From Pseudomonas sp. SID14000 (GTDB lineage: Bacteria > Pseudomonadota > Gammaproteobacteria > Pseudomonadales > Pseudomonadaceae): a stretch of DNA of 64,000 bases. The stretch lies in contig NZ_NFZQ01000003.1 in the NCBI RefSeq assembly GCF_002165135.1, forward strand, positions 248,001 to 312,000, read 5' to 3'. How positions within the stretch are numbered: position 1 is the stretch's first letter; each line of letters starts with the position of its first letter. Both the position numbers and the translations under genes were made by a program. The notes below the pieces were generated by a model. That model had not been told where the DNA came from. It saw only the letters and a list, made by a program, of their open reading frames with translations, and searched no databases. Positions 18,478 to 28,098 of this stretch are shown piece by piece.

Positions 18478-18493
18478 TTGACGGTTTTTTCAC
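18478..18493 (+). promoter_or_regulatory. ColR binding box upstream of the PAP2 gene
   Basis: TTGACGGTTTTTTCAC matches YYNASNNYTTTTTCAC at all fixed positions. It is oriented toward the PAP2-family gene and lies 69 bases upstream of its ATG, in the divergent colR/PAP2 intergenic region. Confidence 0.75.
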
Positions 18494-18562
18494 TGATCCT
18501 TCACGGACACAGGATAGCGGGCGGCCGACAATGCCCGATCTTTTTTGCGCCCTGGAGCCGTC

Positions 18563-19291
18563 ATGCTGCAACCAACCCGACCTCGCCCGATCAATTTCTG
18601 GCTGTATCTGGGGCTACCCCTGGCGACCGCGCTGGGCTTGATCCTGCTTGAACTGACCTCGGTCGACATGGACATTGCCAACCTGTTCTTCGACCCTGCT
18701 GCCGGGCAGTTCATCGGCCGCCACAGCTATTTGCTGGAGAACATCCTGCATGACCGGGTCAAGCAGGGGGTGATCCTGCTGGGGGTATTGTCGCTGGTGA
18801 CCTTTGCTGCCAGCTTCTTCTGGAAGCGCCTGTTCGGCTGGCGCCGTGAGCTAGGCTGCCTGGTGCTTGCGCTGGGCCTGTCCACGGCATTTGTCACGCC
18901 GCTGAAGAAAGTGACCCAGGTGCAATGCCCGTGGAGCCTGACCCAGTTTGGCGGGAAGGAAACCTACAGCAAACTGCTGGAACCACGGCCGGTGACCGAC
19001 AAGCCCGGGCTGTGCTGGCCGGGTGGGCATGCCGCGACCGGGTTCTGCCTGTTTGGTTTGTTCTTCATGTTGCGTGATCGCAAGCCGCGGCTGGCACGGG
19101 TGGCGTTGACGGTAGCCTTCGTGGCCGGGTCGGTGCTGTCACTGGGACGGATGATGCAGGGGGCGCACTTCCTGTCGCACAACGTGTGGACAGCGGTGTT
19201 CTGCTGGTTGATCGGATTGGGGTCGTATTACCTGGTTCTTTATCGGCGTGGGGTAGCTGAGGTGCCCGCCGTCGAGCGCAGCGTCGCCTGA
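18563..19291 (+). CDS. PAP2-family membrane phosphatase, ColR-box target
   Basis: 242 aa from ATG 18563 (GGAG eight bases upstream). Multi-pass membrane protein with the three PAP2 phosphatase motifs in slightly varied form: KKVTQVQCPW (usually KxxxxxxRP), PGGHAATGF (PSGH type) and GRMMQGAHFLSHN (SRxxxxxH type) with the catalytic His. Likely acts on phosphorylated lipids (lipid A, undecaprenyl or phosphatidylglycerol phosphates) at the periplasmic face. Divergent from colR, with a perfect ColR box in its promoter. Confidence 0.85.
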   Translation: MLQPTRPRPINFWLYLGLPLATALGLILLELTSVDMDIANLFFDPAAGQFIGRHSYLLENILHDRVKQGVILLGVLSLVTFAASFFWKRLFGWRRELGCLVLALGLSTAFVTPLKKVTQVQCPWSLTQFGGKETYSKLLEPRPVTDKPGLCWPGGHAATGFCLFGLFFMLRDRKPRLARVALTVAFVAGSVLSLGRMMQGAHFLSHNVWTAVFCWLIGLGSYYLVLYRRGVAEVPAVERSVA

Positions 19292-19330
19292 GCCAGGTGC
19301 CTGCCTTGAGTTAGATGTGGTGCGTAAACC

Positions 19331-19574
19331 GAGCGCCGCCCGCGCGGCGCTTCGCGGGGCAAGCCCGCTCCCACATTTGTTGCAACGTACCGAACCTGAA
19401 AGGCCATGGTTGTCAGCTTTGTTGGGTTGACTGGATTTCTGAGTTGGCATTGCTGCAGCCCCACTTGTCTCAAGCCTTGTGCCAAGGCTGGCAACGCCTC
19501 TTCCACAGGCATGGCCACGTTGCAACAAATGTGGGAGCGGGCTTGCCCCGCGAAGCGCCGCGCGGGCGGCGCTC
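19331..19574. repeat. Inverted repeat with perfect 58-bp arms (paired REPs)
   Basis: 19331-19388 and 19517-19574 are exact reverse complements over 58 bases. Each contains a REP-like core (CGCGGGGCAAGCCCGCTCCC) extended by a GC-rich outer part and by a TTTGTTGCAACGT inner part. The 128-base spacer has no convincing gene. It fills most of the 376-base gap between the convergent PAP2 gene and groEL. The arms are much better preserved than other REP pairs here. Confidence 0.9.
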
Positions 19575-19609
19575 GATCTCACAGGCGCCACACAAAACAC
19601 GCCGAAAAG

Positions 19610-19643
19610 AAAAAGCCCCGGTTCTCGCGACCCGGGGCTTTTT
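19610..19643 (-). terminator. Rho-independent terminator of groESL
   Basis: 12-bp perfect stem (AAAAAGCCCCGG at 19610-19621, CCGGGGCTTTTT at 19632-19643), 25 bases downstream of the groEL stop. On the minus strand the stem is followed by TTTTTCTTTTC. Confidence 0.9.
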
Positions 19644-19667
19644 GATGGTGCAGGGGGTAAGGCTGGC

Positions 19668-21314
<1,647 letters not shown>

Positions 21315-21356
21315 TTAATCCTTGGAATTTCTTTGGAGTAACGGGAAGTCGGGAAA

Positions 21357-21650
21357 TCAGCCTTCGATAACGGCGAGGATTTCGTTCTCGGCCATGACCA
21401 GCAGGTCTTCGCCATCGACTTTCACGGTGTTGCTGCCCGAGTAAGGGCCGAAAACCACTTTGTCACCCACTTTCACGGCCAGCGCGCGAACTTCGCCGTT
21501 GTCCAGGATACGACCGGTGCCGACGGCGACGACTTCGCCGCGGTTTGGTTTTTCAGCGGCCGAACCCGGCAGGACGATACCGCCAGCGGTTTTCGATTCT
21601 TCTTCGCTGCGACGGATGACGACGCGGTCATGCAGAGGACGAAGCTTCAT
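21357..21650 (-). CDS. groES: GroES, co-chaperonin 10
   Basis: 97 aa from the ATG at 21650 (GGGAGAG upstream), the standard length; a ten-residue in-frame extension upstream is not typical of the family. It begins [18 protein letters not shown]; the mobile loop [18 protein letters not shown] is intact and the protein ends NEILAVIEG. It caps the GroEL ring. First gene of groESL, with a heat-shock-type promoter ~150 bases upstream and a leader with several stem-loops. Confidence 0.99.
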   Translation of the reverse strand: MKLRPLHDRVVIRRSEEESKTAGGIVLPGSAAEKPNRGEVVAVGTGRILDNGEVRALAVKVGDKVVFGPYSGSNTVKVDGEDLLVMAENEILAVIEG

Positions 21651-21682
21651 TGTCGATCTCTCCCAAATAGTGGTTTTCATCG

Positions 21683-21748
21683 GCCGGTGTCGACACCGGC
21701 GGTTTGATGCAATTCCGGCGTTGCCGGAAGGCCGCTCGCCCTAGGCGA
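21683..21748 (-). promoter_or_regulatory. Structured 5' leader of groESL (three stem-loops)
   Basis: Three predicted hairpins lie between the heat-shock promoter and groES. 21683-21700 is a perfect 18-bp palindrome (7-bp stem, UCGA loop). 21713-21729 has a 7-bp stem (TTCCGGC / GCCGGAA) with a 3-base loop. 21736-21748 has a 5-bp stem. The nearest ends ~33 bases before the start codon. They may stabilise the mRNA or modulate translation; an RNA-thermometer role is only a guess. Confidence 0.45.
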
Positions 21749-21799
21749 ACCGCCTGAGTAATGACTGGTGTTGCCACCAGAAACCTTGCGGTGACCACT

Positions 21800-21827
21800 A
21801 CATGAGGCCGCCATATTCAATTACAAG
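21800..21827 (-). promoter_or_regulatory. Sigma-32 (heat-shock)-type promoter of groESL
   Basis: On the minus strand CTTGTAA, 13-base spacer, CCTCATGT; the heat-shock consensus is CTTGAAA-N13..15-CCCCATNT. The predicted transcript would have a leader of ~140 bases. Confidence 0.65.
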
Positions 21828-21875
21828 GCTTGCTGCAGAAAATTTTTCATTAGCGCCTTGATCCCGCAAAAAGCT

Positions 21876-21979
21876 GGGGCCGCTTCGCGCCCCTTTCGCG
21901 ACACAAGGCCACTCCCACAGGAGGTATACGTCCCCTGTGGGAGCGGCCTTGTGTCGCGAAAGGGGCGCGAAGCGGCCCC
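21876..21979. repeat. REP pair (46-nt arms, 12-nt loop)
   Basis: Arms 21876-21921 and 21934-21979 are reverse complements with one mismatch, separated by only 12 bases, so the transcript would fold into one long hairpin. It starts five bases beyond the fxsA stop and probably ends that transcript. Confidence 0.9.
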
Positions 21980-21984
21980 GGGTA

Positions 21985-22446
21985 TTACTTGTCGCGGCGC
22001 TCGTACTCGCCCTCGATCACATTCGGCTGGTGCCCGCCCTCACGCGGCCGGGCCTGGAACGGGTCGTCCTGGAACGCACGCTGGCGCATCGACTGCGCCT
22101 CGGCACGCTCGCGCAACTTGCGCGCGGCCAGGTGACGGGTGAATGGCAACAGGCACAGCAGGCCCAGCACGTCGCTGATGAAACCTGGCAGCAACAGCAG
22201 GCCACCGCCAACGGCCAGCATCATGCCCTGGAACATGTCCTCGGCGGGCAGTTCGCCACGCTGCAGGCTTTCACGGGCGCGCAGTGCAGTCGCCAGCCCG
22301 GCCACCCGCATCACCAGCACACCCAGGGCGGAGCCGGCGATGATCAGTAGCAGCGCCGGGAAGAAACCGATGGCGGCACTGACCTTCACAAAGACGAACA
22401 GCTCCAGCACGGGAAACAGGAGAAACAGCAGTAGAAAAGCACGCAT
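21985..22446 (-). CDS. fxsA: FxsA-family inner-membrane protein
   Basis: 153 aa from ATG 22446 (GAGGA upstream); translating further upstream gives non-family sequence. MRAFLLLFLLFPVLELFVFV followed by IGFFPALLLIIAGSALGVLVMR and LLLPGFISDVLGLLCLLP is the FxsA pattern of hydrophobic segments, with a cytoplasmic basic/acidic tail. FxsA of E. coli is known for relieving phage T7 exclusion by F plasmids; its normal role is unclear. It lies next to groESL, as in many gammaproteobacteria. Confidence 0.93.
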   Translation of the reverse strand: MRAFLLLFLLFPVLELFVFVKVSAAIGFFPALLLIIAGSALGVLVMRVAGLATALRARESLQRGELPAEDMFQGMMLAVGGGLLLLPGFISDVLGLLCLLPFTRHLAARKLRERAEAQSMRQRAFQDDPFQARPREGGHQPNVIEGEYERRDK

Positions 22447-22513
22447 CAAAGCAATCCTCGTTGGAAGAGAACCTTCCTGTAAGACCAACAAATGGATGCG
22501 TGCGCCCGGCTTT

Positions 22514-23245
22514 TCAACCCTCGACTTCCGACGCAACCGGCCACTGGTCGGCGCGGGCCAGCAAAACCAGGGCTTCGCGGACTTGTGTCGGCGTGTTGCA
22601 AGTGCTGGGGAAAGGCAACCAGTACACCGCCTGGCCGATACGCAGGTGCATGCCTTCGCTGTCCACCCCGACCATTTGCGCCGGCGCATGGCGTGGCAAA
22701 TCGGTCAGTTCCACATAATGGGCGATGGCGTTGACGTGGTCATTGTTCATGTGCTCGACCATGCTCGCCTCGGCCTTGCCGGCGAACGGGTTGGCCAGGG
22801 TCACCTGGTCGAGCCAGTGGATGGCGCCGAAGCCGCCGATGTAGCGGTGGCGCACCGGCTGCAGCACCCAGAAGTCGAAGTCGTGGGCCTTGTGGTAGTC
22901 GGCTGCGTCCGGGAAATAGCGGTAGTAGCGCTCGGCGGAGGCCTCGATGGCGGCCGCCTCCACCAGCTTGTGCGCCTCGGCCATCACCGTCAGGCGCCCC
23001 ACGGCCTGTACGTCCTCGGCTTCGCGCTCACCCACCAGCAGCGAGCACTTGGGGTCTTTCTGCAGGTTGTGGGTGTGCTGGGCGATGCGGCTGATGAGGA
23101 TCAGCGGGTTGCCCTGGGCGTCCAGGCAGTACGGCACCACCGAGCCGAAGGGGTAGCCGGGCATCGACTTGGAATGGGTCGAAAGCACGCCGCGGTATTC
23201 CTTCAGCAGCAGCTCCCGGGCGGGACGGATGGCGTTAGTACTCAC
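22514..23245 (-). CDS. HugZ-family protein (PNPOx-like split barrel plus DUF2470)
   Basis: 243 aa from a GTG start at 23245 with AGGAG ten bases upstream. Residues ~1-150 form a flavin-reductase/pyridoxamine-oxidase-like split barrel (GYPFGSVVPYCLDAQGNPLI, LISRIAQHTHNL). The C-terminal ~80 residues are a DUF2470 domain with MVEHMNNDHVNAIAHY. This pairing is that of HugZ-type heme oxygenases and related heme-utilisation proteins. Function is likely heme- or flavin-related; enzymatic activity is not proven for this branch. It is upstream of fxsA on the same strand. Confidence 0.82.
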   Translation of the reverse strand: MSTNAIRPARELLLKEYRGVLSTHSKSMPGYPFGSVVPYCLDAQGNPLILISRIAQHTHNLQKDPKCSLLVGEREAEDVQAVGRLTVMAEAHKLVEAAAIEASAERYYRYFPDAADYHKAHDFDFWVLQPVRHRYIGGFGAIHWLDQVTLANPFAGKAEASMVEHMNNDHVNAIAHYVELTDLPRHAPAQMVGVDSEGMHLRIGQAVYWLPFPSTCNTPTQVREALVLLARADQWPVASEVEG

Positions 23246-23310
23246 TTGCGGGCGGCTCCTGATATCGGGCTGGATGGGACAAGATAAGCATTATCAGATC
23301 CAGTGCCAAT

Positions 23311-23419
23311 GGGGCTGCTTTGCAGCCCATCGCGACACAAGGCCGCTCCCACATGGACCGATGTACATCTTGCCTTTGTGGGAGCGGCCTTGTGTCGCGA
23401 AAGGGGCGCAACGCGCCCC
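23311..23419. repeat. REP pair (43-nt arms)
   Basis: Arms 23311-23353 and 23377-23419 are near-complementary (cores GCGACACAAGGCCGCTCCCA and mirror). Placed between the DUF481 stop and the HugZ-like promoter region. Confidence 0.85.
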
Positions 23420-23426
23420 CGGCGGT

Positions 23427-24437
23427 TTACCAGGTAACGCCGAAGCCCGCTGTATAGCGGGTCTTGTCCAGGTCACTCTCTCGGGTACCGGTGATGATGT
23501 CCTTCTCCGCCTTGAGGTTGAGCGAGGCCCACTCGGTGACCTTGTAACGCAGGCCAACCTCGGCATCCAGCGCGTAGTCGGCTACGCCACCCAGTGGCTT
23601 GGCGAACTCGCCATTGGTGAACAGCTGCACGTTCTTGCCAATCAGGTAGCGGGTGTAGTCCCACTTCACCGCTGCGGAATAGAAGTTGTCCTTGGAACCA
23701 TCCTGGTATTCGAAGTCGGTACGGTTGATCAGCGAACCCAGCGAGAACGCGCCCAACTCGTTGTCCCAGAACTGGTAACCCGGGCCGGTACCCACGGTGC
23801 GCTGCCGGGCCAGGTCTTCGATGCGGTCGCGCTTGTACTCCATGCGCCCCTGCCAGAACCACTTCTCGGTGAGGAAGCGGTCCAGGGCGTACTCGGCACT
23901 CCAGTTGTCGGTGGTGGTGACGTCGTCCTTGGTCTCGCGGTTGTATTCGCCTTCGGCGTTGTGCCGCCAACGGCCGTGGCGGGCGCTGGTCTTGAAGCCG
24001 ACGTCGTAGTCGTCGGTGTCGTTCTCGGCGCGCTTGTAGTCCAGCGCCACGTCGACGTTGCCCTTCCACACGAAGTCCTCGACCAGCGGCTTGGGCTTCA
24101 TGATCTGCTCGATGCTGGCCAGCTCCACGGTCTTCGGCGCCTCGCCATTGGCCAAGGTCACCTTGCCGGGCTCGGCGGCCTTCAGCGACTTGGCCCGCTC
24201 ACCGCTGTAGGCGTCCTGCTTGACCAGCATCTCCTGGTCGCTCTCCAGGGTCTGGACTTCTTTCCAGTCCAGGGCGATGGAACCACCATAGGGAGTTTCC
24301 AGCAGCAGCTTGCCACCGTCGAAGACTTTGATCTTGCCGCTGAGCCGGTCACCGTTCTTCATCCACACGGTGTCGGCGAACACCGGAGAGGCGCACAGGG
24401 AAACAGCAAGCAGGCACAACAAGGATCTAGAATACAT
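23427..24437 (-). CDS. DUF481 (YdiY-type) outer-membrane beta-barrel protein
   Basis: 336 aa. Signal peptide MYSRSLLCLLAVSLCASPVFA, then a ~100-residue SH3-like N-domain (DTVWMKNGDRLSGKI, EVQTLESDQE) and a C-terminal DUF481 barrel of alternating strands (VDVALDYKRAENDTDDYDVG and onward). It ends in GFGVTW with the C-terminal aromatic residue that favours Bam assembly. Function is unknown; relatives are salt- or acid-induced outer-membrane proteins. Monocistronic on the minus strand with a REP just after it. Confidence 0.87.
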   Translation of the reverse strand: MYSRSLLCLLAVSLCASPVFADTVWMKNGDRLSGKIKVFDGGKLLLETPYGGSIALDWKEVQTLESDQEMLVKQDAYSGERAKSLKAAEPGKVTLANGEAPKTVELASIEQIMKPKPLVEDFVWKGNVDVALDYKRAENDTDDYDVGFKTSARHGRWRHNAEGEYNRETKDDVTTTDNWSAEYALDRFLTEKWFWQGRMEYKRDRIEDLARQRTVGTGPGYQFWDNELGAFSLGSLINRTDFEYQDGSKDNFYSAAVKWDYTRYLIGKNVQLFTNGEFAKPLGGVADYALDAEVGLRYKVTEWASLNLKAEKDIITGTRESDLDKTRYTAGFGVTW

Positions 24438-24603
24438 AAGCGGGCTATTGTTTGCAGACTACGGGTTCGATTTGACGAAAAAAGCCGGGCATTATCCAGA
24501 TAACGACGACCAGAGCAAGGACAGACCGGGAGCATGCCGTTGAGTTCAACTCTCATTTGCCAGACCGCCGGTCCGGTTTCATCTGCAGCCCAGGGAGGGC
24601 CTG

Positions 24604-24957
24604 ATGTCTGATGGATATGACCACGCCCTCGACTCCGCCGAGGGCCGACGAACGGCGCTGTATTCGGTACTCGGCCAAGTGCCGGCCGGCAAGGTGGTCA
24701 GCTATGGCCAGCTGGCCGAGCTGGCGGGGCTTGGGCGGGCAGCACGCTGGGTCGGGCGCACCCTTGGGCAACTGCCCGCTGACACCCGTCTACCCTGGCA
24801 CCGGGTGCTCGGCGCAGGTGGTCGGCTGAGCCTGGCACTGGGTACCCCGTCGGGGGATGAACAACGGGCGCGGCTGCGCGCGGAGGGTGTGAATGTAACC
24901 AACAATCGTGTGGATATGACGCGCCATGGCTGGCGCCCGATGGAGCACAGCGGTTAG
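24604..24957 (+). CDS. Alkyltransferase-like (ATL) DNA-damage recognition protein
   Basis: 117 aa with a GGGAGGG ribosome site. The sequence is an O6-methylguanine-DNA methyltransferase C-domain (VPAGKVVSYGQLAELAG, ARWVGRTLGQLP), but the active-site PCHR is PWHR at 64-67: the acceptor Cys is Trp. This is the defining feature of ATL proteins, which bind O6-alkylguanine, flip it and hand the lesion to nucleotide excision repair instead of removing the alkyl group. It ends ~43 bases before ampG. Confidence 0.92.
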   Translation: MSDGYDHALDSAEGRRTALYSVLGQVPAGKVVSYGQLAELAGLGRAARWVGRTLGQLPADTRLPWHRVLGAGGRLSLALGTPSGDEQRARLRAEGVNVTNNRVDMTRHGWRPMEHSG

Positions 24958-25000
24958 AGTGCGCGCTTTGTTTTCGTAAACTTGAGGCAGATGTTGGCCC

Positions 25001-26548
25001 ATGCCCCGTAAAACCTGGCGCGCTGCGCTTGCTGCCTATGCCAGCCCGTCAACCTTGGTACTTTTGCTGCTCGGCTTCGCTGCCGGTCTGCCCTACATGC
25101 TGGTGTTCTCCACCCTTTCGGTGTGGTTGCGCGAAGCGGGCGTGGCCCGCGAGACCATCGGTTATGCCAGCCTGATCGGCCTGGCCTACGCCTTCAAGTG
25201 GGTGTGGTCGCCGCTGCTCGACCAATGGCGCCTGCCGCTGCTCGGCAGCCTGGGGCGCCGGCGTTCGTGGCTGTTGCTGTCGCAAGCGCTGGTGGTGATC
25301 GGGCTGGTCGGCATGAGCCTGTGCGACCCGCAGCAACACCTGTCATGGTTGATCGCCTTGGCGGTGCTGGTGGCCTTCGCTTCGGCCACCCAGGACATCG
25401 CCGTCGATGCCTACCGCCTGGAAATCGCCGACGACCAGCGCCAGGCCGCGCTCGCCGCCAGCTACATGGCCGGTTACCGAGTGGCGGCCCTGCTGGCCAC
25501 GGCTGGCGCCCTGTTCTTCGCCGAGTGGTTCGGCTCCACCGGCTTCAGCTACCTGCACAAGGCCTGGGCCGGCACCTACGTCATGTTCGCGGTAATGATG
25601 CTACCCGCGGTGTTCACCACCCTGATCATGCGCGAACCGCCCGTACCCATGCGTACCCAGTTGTCGGCAGCGCGCTATGGGCTGGTGCACCAGTTGGCCT
25701 CGGTATTCGTGCTGATCATCCTGCTGGTCTCGGTACCGGCCAGCTTCACCCAGATGTTCAATACCGGCTGGTCCAGCGTCATCTCCGGCGATGCAACGCC
25801 ACTGGACCTGCTGCTGGAAGACCGCGCCTTCCTGCGCCTGATCCTCTACGTGCTGCTGACCTGGGCGTGCCTGTCGAGCCTGGGCCGCCGCGGCCTGGCT
25901 CCGGTGCTGACCCCGGTCAACGATTTCATCGCCCGCTACCGCTGGCAGGCCCTGCTGTTGCTCGGTCTGATCGCCACCTATCGCATGTCGGACACGGTGA
26001 TGGGCGTGATGGCCAACGTGTTCTACATCGACATGGGCTTCACCAAGGACCAGATCGCCAGCGTCAGCAAGATCTTCGGCCTGATCATGACCCTGGTCGG
26101 CGCCGGGGTTGGCGGCCTGCTGATCGTGCGCTTCGGCATCATGCCGATCCTGTTCATCGGTGGTGCGGCTTCGGCGGGCACCAACATCCTGTTCCTGATG
26201 CTGGCCGACATGGGCCCGAACCTGCAAATGCTGGTGGTGACCATCTCGCTGGACAACTTCAGCTCCGGCATGGCCACCTCGGCCTTCGTCGCCTACCTGT
26301 CTAGCCTGACCAACCTGAAGTTCTCGGCCACCCAGTACGCGTTGCTCAGCTCGATCATGCTGCTGTTGCCAAGGCTGATCGGGGGATATTCGGGAGTCAT
26401 GGTGGAGAAGTTCGGTTACCACGACTTCTTCCTGATCACTGCCCTGCTGGGCGTGCCGACCCTGATCCTGATTGCCCTGCAGTGGCGCCAGGAGGCCGGG
26501 CCAGGCAAGCCGGTGGCAGAGGAAGGTTCAGCGGCCGAGCGGCCCTGA
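25001..26548 (+). CDS. ampG: AmpG, muropeptide MFS permease
   Basis: 515 aa MFS-type permease with 12-14 predicted membrane helices. AmpG signatures: GLPYMLVFSTLSVWLREAGV near the N-terminus, ATQDIAVDAYRLEIA and a long middle segment. It imports GlcNAc-anhydro-muropeptides for cell-wall recycling, and in pseudomonads governs AmpR/AmpC beta-lactamase induction. The start at 25001 has only a distant GAGG, so a nearby alternative is possible. It follows the ATL gene on the same strand. Confidence 0.92.
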   Translation: MPRKTWRAALAAYASPSTLVLLLLGFAAGLPYMLVFSTLSVWLREAGVARETIGYASLIGLAYAFKWVWSPLLDQWRLPLLGSLGRRRSWLLLSQALVVIGLVGMSLCDPQQHLSWLIALAVLVAFASATQDIAVDAYRLEIADDQRQAALAASYMAGYRVAALLATAGALFFAEWFGSTGFSYLHKAWAGTYVMFAVMMLPAVFTTLIMREPPVPMRTQLSAARYGLVHQLASVFVLIILLVSVPASFTQMFNTGWSSVISGDATPLDLLLEDRAFLRLILYVLLTWACLSSLGRRGLAPVLTPVNDFIARYRWQALLLLGLIATYRMSDTVMGVMANVFYIDMGFTKDQIASVSKIFGLIMTLVGAGVGGLLIVRFGIMPILFIGGAASAGTNILFLMLADMGPNLQMLVVTISLDNFSSGMATSAFVAYLSSLTNLKFSATQYALLSSIMLLLPRLIGGYSGVMVEKFGYHDFFLITALLGVPTLILIALQWRQEAGPGKPVAEEGSAAERP

Positions 26549-26568
26549 CAGCTTTGTACCACCTTGTA

Positions 26569-26666
26569 CCGGCCTCTTCGTAGCACAAGGCTGCTCCTAC
26601 AGGTACATCACAGGTTCCGAAAGCCCTGGTGTACCTGTAGGAGCAGCCTTGTGCTGCGAAGAGGCC
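26569..26666. repeat. REP pair (variant core)
   Basis: Arms 26569-26606 and 26631-26666 with core GTAGCACAAGGCTGCTCCTA and its mirror, between the convergent ampG and MFS exporter genes. A different REP subtype from those elsewhere in the window. Confidence 0.85.
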
Positions 26667-26683
26667 AGTACAGGCAATAAAGA

Positions 26684-27928
26684 TTACTGAGCAACAGCTC
26701 CTTCCCCAGGCCGTCCACCCACGACGAACCACAGCGGCCACAGTGCCAAGGCACCCGCCACACCCGCCGCCAGGGCAAAGTGCAACAAACTGGCCCCGGC
26801 ACCGATCATCGCCAGCACCGCCCCACCCAGCCCCAGCAAGGCGATGGTGATCATCCCCAGCATGGCCGAGACCAGGCCCTTGCTCTGCTCGCTGGCAAAC
26901 AGCGTCATGCGATACAGCACCGCGTTGGCCACGCCCAACCCCAGCGCGTACAGCGACATGCCAGCCACCACGCTGGTCACGCTCGGCCAGTACCAGGTCG
27001 CCAGCACCATCAGGCACAGACCGGCCAGGTATGGCCACAATGCACCCCGCACCAGCGCCGGCAGCGGATAGCGGTCGGCGATGCGGTTGATGATCAGGTT
27101 GCCAAGGATCAGCCCGCCAAACACCGGCAATTGCCACAAGGCGTACGCCATGGTGCTTAGCCCCTCGTCGTGGATCAGCAGCACCGGCGACAGGCCGATC
27201 CAGCCGATCAGCGGCAGACCGACCAGGCCCAGGGCCGCGCTACCAGCGACAAAACGGCGGTTGGCCAGCAACTGGCCGTAACCGGCCAGCAGCGGCAGCA
27301 GGTGGATCGGCGTGAACGCCAGGCGCGAGCCGTCACGCCGCTCCACGCCCAGGGTTTCCGGCATCAGCCGGTACAGCAGCAGCCAGGCCAGAACCGCGCC
27401 GATGGCAAAGGCCACGAACAGCCAGCGCCAATCCAGCCACTGCAGCAGCAAGGTGCCCACCAGCGGCCCGAGCAGTGGCGAAAGCAAGGCGATATTGGCC
27501 AGCAGCGCCATCATGCGCACGGCGTCGGCTTCGCTGAAGGCTTCGTTCAGGGCCGGGTAGCTGACCGTGACCACGAAGCCCAGGCCGATGCCCTGCAGCA
27601 GGCGCAGCAAGTTGAACAGGCCAATGTCGTGGACCCAGAAGGTGGCCATGCAGGCCAGGCCGAAGAACGCGCAACCAATCAGCAGCAACGGGCGCCGGCC
27701 ATAGCGGTCGGCCAGCGGGCCGATCAGCCATTGCAGCACCACGCCCCCCAGCAGGTACAGGTTGAGGGCGTGGGGAATGTATTCGGGGCTGGCGTTCAGA
27801 TCGCCGACCACCACCGGCATGGCCGGCATGACGGCGTCGCTGGCCAGGTAGGTGAGCAGCTCGAACAGGGCCAGGGTCAGGCCGAATAGCAAGGCGCGCA
27901 GGGGGGTAATGTACAGCAGTGGTTTCAT
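26684..27928 (-). CDS. MdfA-like MFS multidrug exporter (DHA1 family)
   Basis: 414 aa, about 12 membrane helices. The N-terminal helix LFELLTYLASDAVMPAM carries a Glu and an Asp eight residues apart, as the Glu26/Asp34 pair of E. coli MdfA. The MFS motif A is GPLADRYGRRP, and the antiporter motif C region (LSPLLGPLVGTLL) is present. Predicted proton-driven efflux of cationic or neutral drugs. Single minus-strand gene, convergent with ampG. The ribosome site is weak. Confidence 0.87.
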   Translation of the reverse strand: MKPLLYITPLRALLFGLTLALFELLTYLASDAVMPAMPVVVGDLNASPEYIPHALNLYLLGGVVLQWLIGPLADRYGRRPLLLIGCAFFGLACMATFWVHDIGLFNLLRLLQGIGLGFVVTVSYPALNEAFSEADAVRMMALLANIALLSPLLGPLVGTLLLQWLDWRWLFVAFAIGAVLAWLLLYRLMPETLGVERRDGSRLAFTPIHLLPLLAGYGQLLANRRFVAGSAALGLVGLPLIGWIGLSPVLLIHDEGLSTMAYALWQLPVFGGLILGNLIINRIADRYPLPALVRGALWPYLAGLCLMVLATWYWPSVTSVVAGMSLYALGLGVANAVLYRMTLFASEQSKGLVSAMLGMITIALLGLGGAVLAMIGAGASLLHFALAAGVAGALALWPLWFVVGGRPGEGAVAQ

Positions 27929-28021
27929 GATGGCGTATCGGGTGTGGCAGGTGGGGCCAGGTTATATGCCAGAAATGGCAGGGTATTGCTGTGAACAAGT
28001 GTAATCCCGGGCACAAAAAGC

Positions 28022-28080
28022 CAGGGCCGCTTTGCGACCCTTCGCGGCGGTTCGGCGCGAAGGGGTGCGAAGCGGCCCCG
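28022..28080. repeat. Single long hairpin, reduced REP-like element
   Basis: Arms ~28024-28046 and ~28056-28078 (GGCCGCTTTGCGACCCTTCG and a near-mirror) around a ~9-base loop. It has the outer part of the REP pairs but lacks the GTGGGAGC core. It lies just after the MscS gene stop on the minus strand. Confidence 0.7.
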
Positions 28081-28098
28081 ATCAATGACAACGCGGTA

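Noticed and set aside
24604..24957. Annotation as an active O6-methylguanine-DNA methyltransferase
   Set aside because: The acceptor Cys is replaced by Trp (PWHR), so it fits the non-catalytic ATL class.
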